DNA of 12,830 bases, from NCBI GenBank assembly GCA_044225565.1, contig JBGAIL010000152.1, positions 1 to 12,830 on the forward strand, in the 5' to 3' direction. The DNA comes from CAVXAE01 sp044225565. GTDB taxonomy: Bacteria > Pseudomonadota > Gammaproteobacteria > Steroidobacterales > Steroidobacteraceae. Position 1 is the stretch's first letter. Each line of letters opens with the position of its first letter. The translations under genes were made by a program, and so were the position numbers. This document shows, piece after piece, positions 1 to 8,273 of this stretch. The notes beneath the pieces are model-generated. The model worked only from the letters and a program-made list of their open reading frames with translations. It had not been told where the DNA came from and made no database searches.

Positions 1-108
1 ATCGCGGCGTTGAGTCTGCCGACGCTGTTCGTCATGGAAGGCGGCTACGACATCGAGGCGCTGGGGCGCAACACGGTGAACGTGCTGCTGGGCTTCGAAG
101 GCGGGTGA
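1..108 (+). CDS. C-terminal end of a histone deacetylase / acetylpolyamine amidohydrolase family protein (partial)
   Basis: The reading frame is open from the first base and ends at TGA 106-108, giving the last 35 residues of a protein whose start lies outside the window. The fragment contains LPTLFVMEGGYDIEALG followed by NTVNVLLGFEGG. The 'MEGGY' segment with a short helix after it is characteristic of the C-terminus of class II-like deacetylases, the acetylpolyamine aminohydrolases and HDAC-like amidohydrolases. In that family the Gly-Gly-Tyr motif supplies the active-site tyrosine that polarises the acetamide carbonyl. The zinc ligands are upstream and cannot be checked. Nothing ties this gene to the catabolic cluster; it is probably the end of the preceding transcription unit. 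Confidence 0.72.
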   Translation: MAALSLPTLFVMEGGYDIEALGRNTVNVLLGFEGG

Positions 109-139
109 GCTGGAGCTTCCGGGTTCGCTGTCGGTGAGT

Positions 140-185
140 CCGGCGGCGCGTCTCTCGTGCCGAACGCCTCACCGCACGCCGCCGG
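140..185. other. GC-rich inverted repeat downstream of the deacetylase-like gene
   Basis: CCGGCGGCG at 140-148 is the perfect reverse complement of CGCCGCCGG at 177-185, with 28 nt between them. A competing pairing, GGTGAG 133-138 with CTCACC 168-173, lies within the same stretch. The position just past the stop at 108 would suit a transcription terminator, but there is no T-run and the loop is long, so a classical intrinsic terminator is unlikely. Chance is a real possibility in sequence this GC-rich. Confidence 0.25.
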
Positions 186-283
186 CGACGTAGCGGCATG
201 CCGGACCTGCTGGCCCTGCGCCCGTCCGCGACGCGGATTGCAAACTCCCGAATGTATCCCAGAAACACGGGGTGACGCCGCCG

Positions 284-346
284 TTGGCTTGCATTCGCCG
301 CCCATATGTATTACAAAATGACAATATGAATTCCAATACGAATTCG
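284..346 (+). promoter_or_regulatory. AT-rich promoter/operator region ahead of the crotonase gene
   Basis: Between the deacetylase-like stop (108) and the crotonase start (357) the base composition changes abruptly to AT-rich at about 303-345. A weak sigma70-like pair can be drawn as TTGCAT (289-294), 17 nt, TACAAA (312-317). CATAT (303-307) and ATATG (324-328) form a short inverted repeat around ATTACAAAATGACA, and a 12-bp tandem repeat follows at 322-345. The TACAAAATGACAAT core loosely resembles the ACAATGACTTTTACAAT core of the two 40-bp elements at 1216 and 8274, but the match is imperfect. I infer a regulated promoter for the crotonase gene. Confidence 0.5.
322..345. repeat. Two tandem 12-bp AT-rich repeats (CAATAYGAATTC)
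   Basis: CAATATGAATTC at 322-333 is followed directly by CAATACGAATTC at 334-345, differing at one base. Each unit ends in the EcoRI-like palindrome GAATTC. The array sits 11 bp upstream of the crotonase ATG, between the proposed promoter and the start codon. Its position fits a regulator-binding site or a 5' leader element. No other copy was noticed in the window. Confidence 0.6.
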
Positions 347-356
347 GGGTGAGGTG

Positions 357-1154
357 ATGGATCACGGCGAGCGGCTGACGGGGCTGCCGGACCTGGTCGC
401 GACGGTGAGCGGGTCCTCTGCCGTGGTGCGCTTCGACCGGCCGGACAAGCACAACGCGGTCCGCGTGGCGACGCTCGAGTCCCTGGAAAAGGCGCTCGAC
501 GAGCTCGAGGCACGGCGCGAGGTGCGCGTGGTCATCCTCACCGGCGCGGGGCGCAGCTTCTGCTCCGGCGCCGACATGGGTGAGCTCGCGGGCTTCTCCA
601 TCGAGCAGATCAAACGGACCATCTGGGGCGGATGGCGCTCGCTCATCCGCCGTATCGAAGAGTTTCCCAAGCCCGTCATCGCCGCGATCAACGGCGCCGC
701 CGTGGGAGGTGGGCTCGAGATCGCATCGGTCTGTCACCTGCGCATCGCGTCCGACGCCGCGCGCATGGGGCTGCCGGAGATCACGCACGGTCATCTTCCG
801 GGCGCGGGCGGGCTGGTCCATCTCGCCCGCCTGCTGCCGCGGGCGCTCGCTTCGTACTGCCTTCTGACTGGCGACACCTTCGACGCCCGGCAGGCGCTCA
901 CTTGCGGATTCATCTCGCACCTCGTGCCTGCCGAGGAGCTCGTGCCGACAGCGCAAAAGCTGGCGGAGAAGATCGCTTCGCTCGCGCCGCTCACCGTGGA
1001 CCTCACGTTGCGCGCATTGCTGGGCGGGCGCGATGCGCCCGTGGATGCGGCGCTGGCCCTGGAGCGGGCGCTGTCCGACCAGCTCATGCATCAAGGCTCG
1101 GCGGAGATGTACGAGGGCTTTCGCGCGTTCACCGGCGAGCGCGGTGCCGATTGA
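357..1154 (+). CDS. Enoyl-CoA hydratase/isomerase family protein (crotonase fold)
   Basis: This is a 265-residue protein, a normal length for a crotonase. Numbering from the alternative GTG at 354, it has the N-terminal FDRPDKHNAV segment (27-36), the oxyanion-hole motif CSGADMGEL (70-78) and the second oxyanion-hole segment INGAAVGGGLE (112-122). E122 and E142 (in LPEITHGHLPGAGG) match the two catalytic glutamates of true enoyl-CoA hydratases (rat Glu144 and Glu164), so hydratase activity is plausible rather than only isomerase or hydrolase. ATG 357 is chosen over GTG 354; GGGGTGAG lies just upstream. It stands alone after its own AT-rich promoter region and is followed by a 278-bp gap. With the CoA ligase at 6344 it could work on the side chain of an aromatic acid. 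The substrate cannot be read from the sequence. The frame is intact. Confidence 0.9.
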   Translation: MDHGERLTGLPDLVATVSGSSAVVRFDRPDKHNAVRVATLESLEKALDELEARREVRVVILTGAGRSFCSGADMGELAGFSIEQIKRTIWGGWRSLIRRIEEFPKPVIAAINGAAVGGGLEIASVCHLRIASDAARMGLPEITHGHLPGAGGLVHLARLLPRALASYCLLTGDTFDARQALTCGFISHLVPAEELVPTAQKLAEKIASLAPLTVDLTLRALLGGRDAPVDAALALERALSDQLMHQGSAEMYEGFRAFTGERGAD

Positions 1155-1215
1155 GCGCTGCCGTGCCTCTGCAAGAACCGAACGATGGCCGCGTGTCCGT
1201 TGCGGGAACGCCACT

Positions 1216-1255
1216 GATTTCATTCTGGACAATGACTTTTACAATGGAAAATAAT
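1216..1255 (+). promoter_or_regulatory. 40-bp promoter/operator element, copy 1, upstream of the TonB receptor
   Basis: This AT-rich island is in the 1155-1432 gap. It contains TGGACA (1226-1231), an 18-nt spacer and AATAAT (1250-1255), each hexamer one base from the sigma70 consensus. The spacer carries ATGACTTTTACAATGG, and the other strand reads CATTGT twice, 12 nt apart. The whole 40 bp recurs at 8274-8313 with 35 of 40 identical positions, including most of the spacer. Conservation of the spacer, which a bare promoter would not need, suggests a regulator binds there. Transcription would start near 1262, leaving a leader of about 170 nt. Confidence 0.75.
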
Positions 1256-1323
1256 GCGGCGGCCATCCGATCCAGGGGTGATGCGGCCCGCAATTCGCGG
1301 GCGTCCGCGTGGCTCGGCCATCT

Positions 1324-1343
1324 CACGCAGCAGCAGCTGCGTG
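1324..1343 (+). other. Perfect 8-bp stem hairpin/palindrome in the TonB receptor leader
   Basis: CACGCAGC (1324-1331) and GCTGCGTG (1336-1343) are perfect reverse complements around the 4-nt loop AGCA. The hairpin lies about 60 nt downstream of the predicted transcription start and 90 nt before the receptor ATG. There is no T-run after it, so it is not a terminator. It could be an mRNA leader structure, a dyad bound by a protein, or chance. The rest of the 1155-1432 gap holds the promoter element at 1216 and no convincing gene. Confidence 0.4.
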
Positions 1344-1432
1344 CATCGACCGGCGAGCACGCCCCGATTGACATGCATTCGTGACCATCTACGTCCACAA
1401 GCAGGGCGCGTGACGCCCGGGGGAGCCGAGAA

Positions 1433-3691
1433 ATGTCGTACGCCATGTCTAGAAAGAATCGCGCCGGTCTGGGCACGCTCTGCGTCCTGGGCGGCCTGGC
1501 GGGTCCCGCCGTCGCGCAGGAGGCCGATCAGCCTGCGCTCGAAGAAATCGTGGTGACCGCGCAGAAGCGCACCGAGTCGCTGAAGGACGTGCCGATCAGC
1601 ATCTCCGTCTACTCCGGCGAGGAGATCGCGCGCAGCCGCATCGAATCGCTGCAGGACTACATGCAGCAGACCCCGAACGTCTCGTTCAACAACGGAGGCA
1701 CGTCCGCGTCGTACGACATGGGCATCCGCGGCGTGTCCAACATCGGCGGCGCATCCAACGTGTTCGGCGTGTACGTGGACGAGTTCAACGTGGCGCCGGG
1801 CTCGGCCAACGCCACCTTCGATCAGCGGCTGCTCGACGTGGAGCGCCTGGAAGTGCTGCGCGGGCCGCAGGGCACCTTCTTCGGCCGCAACGTCAGCGGC
1901 GGCGCCATCAACATCACGACGCGCAAGCCGCAGAACCGCTTCGAAGCGCAGGCGATGGCCGAGATCGCCAACAATGACAGCTACCTCGCGCGCGGCTCAA
2001 TCAACCTGCCGTTGTCCGACAACCGGCTGCTGATGCGCGCGAGCGCCTTCGGGGAGAGCTACGGCGGCTTCCTGAAGAACGACGGCCCGAGCAACGCGAC
2101 CAACGACCGCGAGCAGTACGGCGGCCGGCTGGCCCTGCGCTTCCTTCCCACCGAGCGCGTCACGGGGGACCTGAGTGTGTCCTACACGCGCCTGGATCAG
2201 GGGTTCCCGAACTTCGTTCCCTCCGGCACGCTCGACAGGACGCTCGCCTCTTTCGGCCTGCAGCCGTTCCCGCTCTCGGCAGGGTTCTACCCGGACAACA
2301 CGAAGCACATCGAGACCAACCTCGGCCGCCGGACCGAGGCCGACACGCTCATCGCTTCCGGAAGGCTGGAGTACGCCGGTGAAGGGTTCTCGCTGGTCTC
2401 GGTCACCGGCTACATCGACAGCAAGACCACCTTCAAGGGCGAGGCGGACTACACCGCGTACGACATGTATTTCGACGATTTCTACAACAACCTCGACTCC
2501 TGGAGCACCGAGCTGCGCGCGCAGTCGACCACGGAGTCGCCGTGGCAGTGGATGATCGGCGGCATCTATGCGAAGGACGACATCGAGACGTTCGCCAACC
2601 GCAGCTTCGGCCCGGACTGGTTCCACGTGCTGCTCGGCCTGCCGCAGGGCTTCCCCATCCCGCCCAACATCAGCGTCATCAACGATCTGCGCACCCAGGA
2701 CATCACCACCTATGGCCTGTTCGGCGAGTTGAGCTGGAAAGGCGTGGATGACCGGCTGAAGGTGTCGCTGAGCGGGCGCTGGCAGCGGGACGAGATCGAC
2801 CAGACCTACTACTCGCCGCGTCAGTCGCCGTTCCCGCCGTTCCCCTCGAGCCTCGACGACTTCTCCGGCAGCGCGAGCTTCTCGAGCTTCATGCCGCGCC
2901 TCGCCACCACCTTCAAGTTCACCGACCAGGTGACGGGCTACGGCGTGGTCGCCAAGGGCGTGAAGCCCGGCGGCTACAACCTGGGCTCCGAGGAGGTGCC
3001 CGGATCGCCGGCCACCTACAACCCCGAGAAGCTGTGGAACTACGAGCTGGGGCTCAAGGGCGAGTTTCTCGACCGGCGCCTGCGGCTCGATCTCGCGGCG
3101 TTCCTGATGGACTGGGACCAGATCCAGGTCGGCCAGTTCTTCTTCGACCCGGACACGCTGAGCGGCGTCGACCTCACCGCCAACGGCACTTCGGCGCAGA
3201 GCAAGGGCATGGAGCTCGGCTTCATGCTCGCCGCCACGTCCCGGCTGCGTTTCTCCGGCTCCGTGGGCTACACGGACGCGACGTTCGACGACTACCCGGA
3301 CGCGATCGTGGGCGCCAACGGGCAGACCGCGGACCTCACGGGCAACATGCTGCCGCTGTCCACGAAGTGGACGGTCAACGCGAACGCGGAGTATCGCCTG
3401 CCGGTCGGCGGCTCGACCGAGCTCTTCGGCAGGGTGGAGTACATCTATCGCGGCGACACCTACGATGACATCCAGAACCTCGACGTCGAAGGCGAGCTGA
3501 TCCCGGCGTACCACGTGTGGAACCTGCGTGTCGGCATGGAGCGGGACCGCTACAGCCTGATCGCCTTCATGGACAACGTGACCAATGATGACTACGTGAG
3601 CGGCTGGCTCGCGGACTCCTCGCTCTCCGGCGTGCTGGCGGTGGTGAATCCCCGGAGCTACGGCCTGCGCTTCATCGCGAGGTTCGAGTGA
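1433..3691 (+). CDS. TonB-dependent outer-membrane receptor
   Basis: This is a 752-residue, unbroken protein of normal length for the family. Residues 1-28 form a signal peptide with a basic start, a hydrophobic LGTLCVLGGLAG core and an AVA/Q cleavage site. The TonB box EEIVVTAQKR is at 37-46. The plug domain follows, with VERLEVLRGPQGTFFGRN and GGAINITTRKP at about 136-166. The remainder is a 22-strand-type barrel with alternating aromatic strands, ending in YGLRFIARFE. ATG 1433 is preferred because GGGGGAG lies 7 nt upstream (1420-1426); the downstream ATG 1445 is possible. In this family, energy from TonB-ExbBD drives uptake of siderophores, vitamins, sugars or other bulky substrates. Its place at the head of an aromatic-degradation block suggests it imports the pathway substrate, which is inference. 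It is preceded by the 40-bp element at 1216, and its stop overlaps the start of the amidase gene. Confidence 0.95.
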   Translation: MSYAMSRKNRAGLGTLCVLGGLAGPAVAQEADQPALEEIVVTAQKRTESLKDVPISISVYSGEEIARSRIESLQDYMQQTPNVSFNNGGTSASYDMGIRGVSNIGGASNVFGVYVDEFNVAPGSANATFDQRLLDVERLEVLRGPQGTFFGRNVSGGAINITTRKPQNRFEAQAMAEIANNDSYLARGSINLPLSDNRLLMRASAFGESYGGFLKNDGPSNATNDREQYGGRLALRFLPTERVTGDLSVSYTRLDQGFPNFVPSGTLDRTLASFGLQPFPLSAGFYPDNTKHIETNLGRRTEADTLIASGRLEYAGEGFSLVSVTGYIDSKTTFKGEADYTAYDMYFDDFYNNLDSWSTELRAQSTTESPWQWMIGGIYAKDDIETFANRSFGPDWFHVLLGLPQGFPIPPNISVINDLRTQDITTYGLFGELSWKGVDDRLKVSLSGRWQRDEIDQTYYSPRQSPFPPFPSSLDDFSGSASFSSFMPRLATTFKFTDQVTGYGVVAKGVKPGGYNLGSEEVPGSPATYNPEKLWNYELGLKGEFLDRRLRLDLAAFLMDWDQIQVGQFFFDPDTLSGVDLTANGTSAQSKGMELGFMLAATSRLRFSGSVGYTDATFDDYPDAIVGANGQTADLTGNMLPLSTKWTVNANAEYRLPVGGSTELFGRVEYIYRGDTYDDIQNLDVEGELIPAYHVWNLRVGMERDRYSLIAFMDNVTNDDYVSGWLADSSLSGVLAVVNPRSYGLRFIARFE

Positions 3692-5322
3692 TGGGTCCAG
3701 TGACGGATCCGGTCACAGGCGAAGCGCAACTGGATGGCCCGGCGAGGTCTTCTCGCCGGGCCTTCATTCCGACAGCAGGCCTGGCGGCCGCGCTTGTGGA
3801 GCCGGGGGCGTTGCGTGCGGTGGCGGCCGCGCCTGCCACCGCAACCGGTGCGGTCCACAAGGCGCTGCAGGCCGGACCAAGGCCGCACGCCGAGATCGGT
3901 TACCTCTCGGCAGCGGAGCTCACGGCAGCTTATCGCAGCGGCGCGCTTTCGCCAGTGGAGGTGCCGAAGGCGCTCTACGAGCGCATGGATGCGCTGAACC
4001 TCGCTCCTGAGGGCGTTCATTCCCGGCGATCCGGCGATTCTCCGCGGGATGCGCAGGCCTCGCAGGAGCGATGGCGCCGCAACGAGCCGCTCGGTCCGCT
4101 CGACGGGGTGCCGGTCTCCGCCAAGCATCACATCAACGTTCGCGGGCTCGTCACGACGCAGTCGCGACCGCCCGCGGCGCGTCTCAACAAGATCGCCCAG
4201 GCGGATGACCCCGTCGTCGACAGCCTGAAATCGGGCGGAGTGATCGTCTTCGCCAAGACCACCTCGCCGGAGAGCGCCATCTCCCATTCGGGGGTGAGCA
4301 CTCTGCATGGCAATGCGCCGAACCCGTGGAATCTGACGCGCACCTCGGGTGGCAGCAGCACCGGCGCGGGCATCGCGGCGGCGGCCGGCATCGGCCCCCT
4401 TCACGTCGGCTCGGATGGCGGTGGGTCGATCAGGGGCCCGTCGGCCTATTGCGGCGTGTACGGACTGCAGTCGACGGCCTATCGCGTGGCACAGCCGAAT
4501 TACTGGAATGGCTGGTCCAACTTCGGGCCGATCGCGCGCGATCCGCTCGACTCGGCGCAGCTCATGGGCCTGCTCACCCGCGCCAGCTCCCGCGTTCCGG
4601 ATCAGGTGGTGCGCCCCTGGCGCGACGAGCCCATCACCGGCGTGGTGGCCGAGCTGAAGGGAGCCCGCATCGGGTTCTGTCCGTGGGTGGGCGATATCGC
4701 ACCGAAGATGTCCGAGGAGCCCGCGAAGGCGACCGAGGAGGTCGTCGCTCTGCTGGCGGCCTGCGGTACGCGTATCGAGTCCGTGGGACCATTCGTTCCG
4801 GACGATTTCTGACGGAGCGCGATCTATGGGCGCGTGGTCGTGCCGATGTTGCGCGGGATGGGCAACACCCTGCCGCGCGACGAGATCGAAGCGCTCTCGC
4901 CCTGGCACCAGGAGATGCTGAAACGGAGCCGGGAGGTGCCGGAGTCCGTCAGCGCCGAAGAGGATGCGCGGTACCTGCGCATCCGCGAAAAGCTGGTGAG
5001 CCCCTCGAGACGTTCGACTACCTCGTCGTGCAGCAGTTCTGCGGTCCCACGCAAAGCGTGGACCGTCCGTGGCCGGACTACGGGACGCTCGATCAGCGCA
5101 TCGCATTCTCCTACGACTACGTGCTGCCGCTCTGGATATTCAACTACCTGGGCGTGCCCGCCATCAGCCTGCCCGGTTCGGCCGGCCGACGGCATGCCGA
5201 TCGGCGTCCAGATCGTGGCGAAGCCGGGCAACGACGAAGGCCTGCTTCGTCTGGCTGCGCTGCTGGCGAGCCGATGGAAGCTGCCGCGTCCCGGCCGTTC
5301 GCTGGGCGCGCCGCGCGCCTGA
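3688..5322 (+). pseudogene. Tat-exported amidase (amidase signature family), frame broken
   Basis: GTG 3688 overlaps the receptor TGA (GTGA), with ATG 3691 as alternative. The N-terminus carries a twin-arginine signal, SSRRAFI plus a hydrophobic stretch ending in AVAAAPA, so the enzyme should act in the periplasm. The Ser-cisSer-Lys triad of the family is present: Lys146 (VSAKHH), Ser223 (GGSSTG) and Ser247 (GSDGGGSIRGP), with the usual 24-residue spacing between the serines. As given, the frame is broken. There is a compensated pair near 4012 (+1) and 4045 (-1), restoring AFIPGDPAILR. An in-frame TGA lies at 4810-4812. Then -1 near 4996 leads into LETFDYLVVQQFCGP, and +1 near 5185 leads into DGMPIGVQIVAKPG. 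Joined, the product is about 544 residues. It would hydrolyse an amide, possibly freeing an aromatic acid for the downstream enzymes. The substrate is unknown. Confidence 0.85.
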
Positions 5323-5333
5323 CGTGGCGCTCC

Positions 5334-6326
5334 ATGTCCCGGCACGGGGGCATCGAAGTGCTGCGCTACGGCGATCTTCCCGAGCCGGCAGGAAACTGGC
5401 CGGGTGAAGCTGCGCGTCCGCGCGGCTGCGCTCAATCATCTCGATCTCTTCGCCTGCCGCGGGATGCCGGGGATCCGCATTCCGATGCCGCACGTTCCCG
5501 GCAGCGACTGCGTGGGCGAGATCGTCGAGCTCGGATCCGGAGTCGAGGGTTGGGTCGAGGGGCAGCGGGTGCTCGTGTATCCGCCGTTCGTCGACTATTC
5601 GAAAGGCATCGTGGAGATCATGGGCGAAATCGCCGGCGCGCTCGCTTCATTCGCCCGTTGCGCGTGCCTCCCAGCTCCGTACCATTGCCGCGGGCGTGTA
5701 CGACGAGCAGGCGGTCAGCTGCCCACTGCGTACGGCACCGCACATCGCATGTTGTTCGTGAGGACGCAGATCCGGCGCGGCGAGACGGTGCTCGTGCTCG
5801 GGGCCAGCGGTGGAGTCGGTAACGCCGTGGTGCTGGCCAAGCTGGCAGGCGCTCGCGTGATCGCCGTGGCGGGTTCGGACGAGAAATGCGCGCATCTGCG
5901 CAGGCTCGGCGCGGACGAGATGAACACCGCAGCCAAGCGTTCGATGCCTACGTCCGACGGACGACGGGTTCGATGTTGCGCGGTGGCGGGTGTGACGTCG
6001 TCGTGAACTTCACGGGTGGAGAGACGTGGGCGCCGTCCCTGCGCTGCGTGAAGCGGGGAGGGCGATTGCTCACGTGCGGCGCGACCGCTGGATTCGATCC
6101 GCGTACCGATATCCGTTATATCTTCATGGGCGAGATCAGCATCCTCGGCTCGACCGGCTGGCAGATGGAAGATCAGCGCGCGGTGTTGGACATGGTCGCG
6201 CAGGGTCGGCTCGACCCGCCGGTTGCCGCCGTGCTTGCGCTGTCCGACGGCGTCGCGGCGTTCAGGATGCTGGAAGGCCGGGATTTCTTCGGGAAGATCG
6301 TGCTGAAGCCCGGGGTTTCCGCGTGA
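5334..6326 (+). pseudogene. MDR-family alcohol dehydrogenase / quinone-oxidoreductase-like protein, frame broken
   Basis: ATG 5334 gives MSRHGGIEVLRYGDLPEP, the typical N-terminus of medium-chain dehydrogenases, although this start is shorter than usual. After a +1 shift near 5395 the catalytic domain continues as RVRAAALNHLDLFACRG and PHVPGSDCVGEIVELGSGV. A +1 near 5655 and a -1 near 5722 enclose ASQLRTIAAGVYDEQAVS. The Rossmann motif VLVLGASGGVGNAVVLAKLAGARV follows at about 5788-5860. A -1 near 5930 returns the frame to CDVVVNFTGGETW and the C-terminus EGRDFFGKIVLKPG. The net shift is zero, about 330 residues. The lobe that in zinc enzymes carries four structural cysteines reads PPFVDYSKGIVEIMGE, with no cysteine, so structural zinc is probably absent. 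It would oxidise or reduce an alcohol, aldehyde or enone with NAD(P)H; the substrate is unknown. It starts 11 bp after the amidase stop. Confidence 0.82.
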
Positions 6327-6343
6327 CTTGCGCGAGTGGGGCG

Positions 6344-8250
6344 ATGAACGGAGGGCCGATGCGGAGGGAGCGCTTTGCCGACGCGGCCGACTCGCGGCGG
6401 GCCGAAGCCGAATGGCGCCGCCAGGCGGGGCCACGCCTTCTGGAAGACAGCCCTTTCCATCAGCTCTCGCGCGCAGCGGAGCAGGACCCGGCGCGGCTGG
6501 CCATCTCGTTCATTCCGGATGCCGCCCGGCTGGCCGAGTCCCGCAACGTCAGCTTCCGCGAGCTGCGCGAGCTGCTTCACGTCGCTGCCAATTCCCTTCA
6601 CGCGCTCGGCGCCCGGCCGGACGGGGCGATCGCGTACCTCGTGACCAACACGCCCGAGTCGCTCGCGCTGATCTGGGGAGGCACGGCGGCCGGCATCGTG
6701 GCGCCCATCAATCACTATCTCGAGCCCCGGCTGCTGGGATCGATGCTGGCACGGCTCGGCGCGCAGATCCTGGTGACGGATGCCGACGCGGATGGAGTGC
6801 TGAGCTGGGAGAAGGTAAGGGCGGCGGTGGCCGTCGGCGGCTGCGTGCGCAAGATCCTGCACCTCGGGCCCGCGCCACGCATATCCATTCCCGATGTCGA
6901 AGTGGTGTCCTGGGAAGATGCGCGACAGGGTCTGCCTGGCACCCATCTCGTGAGCGGCCGGGTGATCTCGGGCAGCGACCTCGCCGCGTATTTCCACACC
7001 GGCGGCACGACCGGGATGCCGAAGTTCGCCTGCCACACGCACTGCGGTGCGCAGGCTCGCGCGAGGAGGCGTCCGGTTCGCCATGGGGTGGGCTCCTGCA
7101 GCACCTGCTCGCCGGCATGCCTATCTTTCATGCGGGCGGGCTCATGGGCTGCGGGCTCGTGCCGCTCGCCCATGGCGCTTCGATCGTCCAGCCCACCGCA
7201 TTCGGCTATCGGGGCGCGGAGGTGATGTCTCGATTTTGGGGCATCACGGCACGTTACGGGATAACGACTCTCGTAGGCCCGCCGACCGTTTACGCGCGGC
7301 TGTGCGAGATGCCGGTCGACGAGGGCGCGCCCGGCACGGTGCGCAACGCCATCAGCTCGGCGGCCGGATTGCCGCAGGAAGTTCACCGGCGTTTCCAGAG
7401 TCACACCGGCATTCCGCTCCGCGAGGTCTACGGGCTGACGGAAGCGACGCTGCTCGTGGCGGGCACGCCTGCGGATGCGCCAGCCCGGATCGGCTCGGTC
7501 GGATTGCAATTGCCGTTCGTGGAACTGCGGACGTTCGCGGTGGGCGGCGCGCCCGGCGAGCGTCGCGAGGTGGCAGCCGGAGAGACCGGCGAAGTCTCCG
7601 TGCGCAGCCCGATGGTGATGCCCGGGTATCTCGGGGATCCGAAGGCTACGCGCGACGTGATGAGCGAGGGCTGGCTGGACACCGGAGACCTGGGCCGTCT
7701 CGATGAGAGCGGCTATCTGTATCTGACCGGGCGGCGCAAGGACCTCATCATCCGCGGCGGGCACAACATCGATCCCGGCATGATCGAGGAGGCGCTCGCA
7801 GCGCATCCGCAAGTGCTGGCCTGTGCCGCCGTGGGGATGCCGGATGCGCATGCGGGCGAGGTGCCAATCGCTTATGTCGTGATGCGGCCTGGTGCGCAGG
7901 CGGACGAGCCGGAGCTTCTGCGGTTCGCGCGCGAGAAGATCCCGGAACGGGCCGCCGTCCTCGGGCAATCGTGACGGTCAGCAGCTTCCCGCGCTGACTT
8001 CGGTGGGCAAAGTGTCGAAAGTCGAGCTGCGCCGCGATGCAGCGGGTCACGCGCAGCGCATACGGCGCTTTCTTCTCTGCTGGACGAAGGCTCGGTGTCG
8101 TCCGTGAAGGCGGGCGCAGGGGCAGTGAATCCCACGCGCATCGTAGTGGAAGCGCCGGTCGTTACGCAGGCCTTGAAGGACGAGATGAAAGCGCGCCTCG
8201 GCGTCCTCAATCTCGAGTGGAGCCTCGGGCCCGGCGAGGGCCGGGAGTGA
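6344..8250 (+). pseudogene. Acyl/aryl-CoA ligase (AMP-forming) with a C-terminal extension, frame broken
   Basis: It starts at ATG 6344 (ATG 6359 is possible), 17 bp after the oxidoreductase stop. The adenylate-forming motifs occur in order: the P-loop HTGGTTGMPK (residues 218-227), YGLTEAT, GWLDTGDLG, YLTGRRKDLIIRGGHNI and the A10 segment LTSVGKVSK with the catalytic lysine. It should make an acyl-AMP, then a CoA thioester, of a carboxylic acid. As given, the frame is lost between 7035 and 7110, near 7955, near 7985 and near 8065. Each break fits a net -1, and family motifs resume after each. Past A10 the open frame continues about 80 residues (DEGSVSSVKAGAGAVNPTRI, then VVTQALKDEMKARLGVLNLEW) to TGA 8248-8250, and I read this as a C-terminal extension. 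Full length is about 636 residues. It is probably the last gene of the receptor operon. Confidence 0.85.
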
Positions 8251-8273
8251 AAGCCGCGGTCCCGGAATGCGTC

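Noticed and set aside
1472..1483. Lipobox (LGTLC) in the receptor signal peptide
   Set aside because: The cysteine lies in the middle of the hydrophobic core, and a good signal peptidase I site (AVA/Q) follows at residue 28; TonB receptors are not lipoproteins as a rule.
1997..3514. Long open frame on the minus strand opposite the TonB receptor
   Set aside because: Its translation is rich in Arg, Ala, Val and Glu with no recognisable motif, and the plus strand encodes a complete receptor. It is a GC-rich antisense shadow.
3658..5106. Long minus-strand open frame opposite the amidase
   Set aside because: Low-complexity Arg-rich product without motifs; the plus strand carries the Lys-Ser-Ser amidase triad.
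4834..5322. A separate gene after the TGA at 4810
   Set aside because: Its pieces are the C-terminal third of the amidase, reached through frame changes near 4996 and 5185; it has no independent start signal or domain.
6715..7968. Minus-strand open frame opposite the CoA ligase
   Set aside because: Arg/His/Pro-rich shadow product; all adenylate-forming motifs are on the plus strand.
8230..8245. CCCGGC/GCCGGG inverted repeat at the end of the CoA ligase as a terminator
   Set aside because: The stem is 6 bp, lies inside the coding end and has no T-run; such pairs are common by chance at this GC content.
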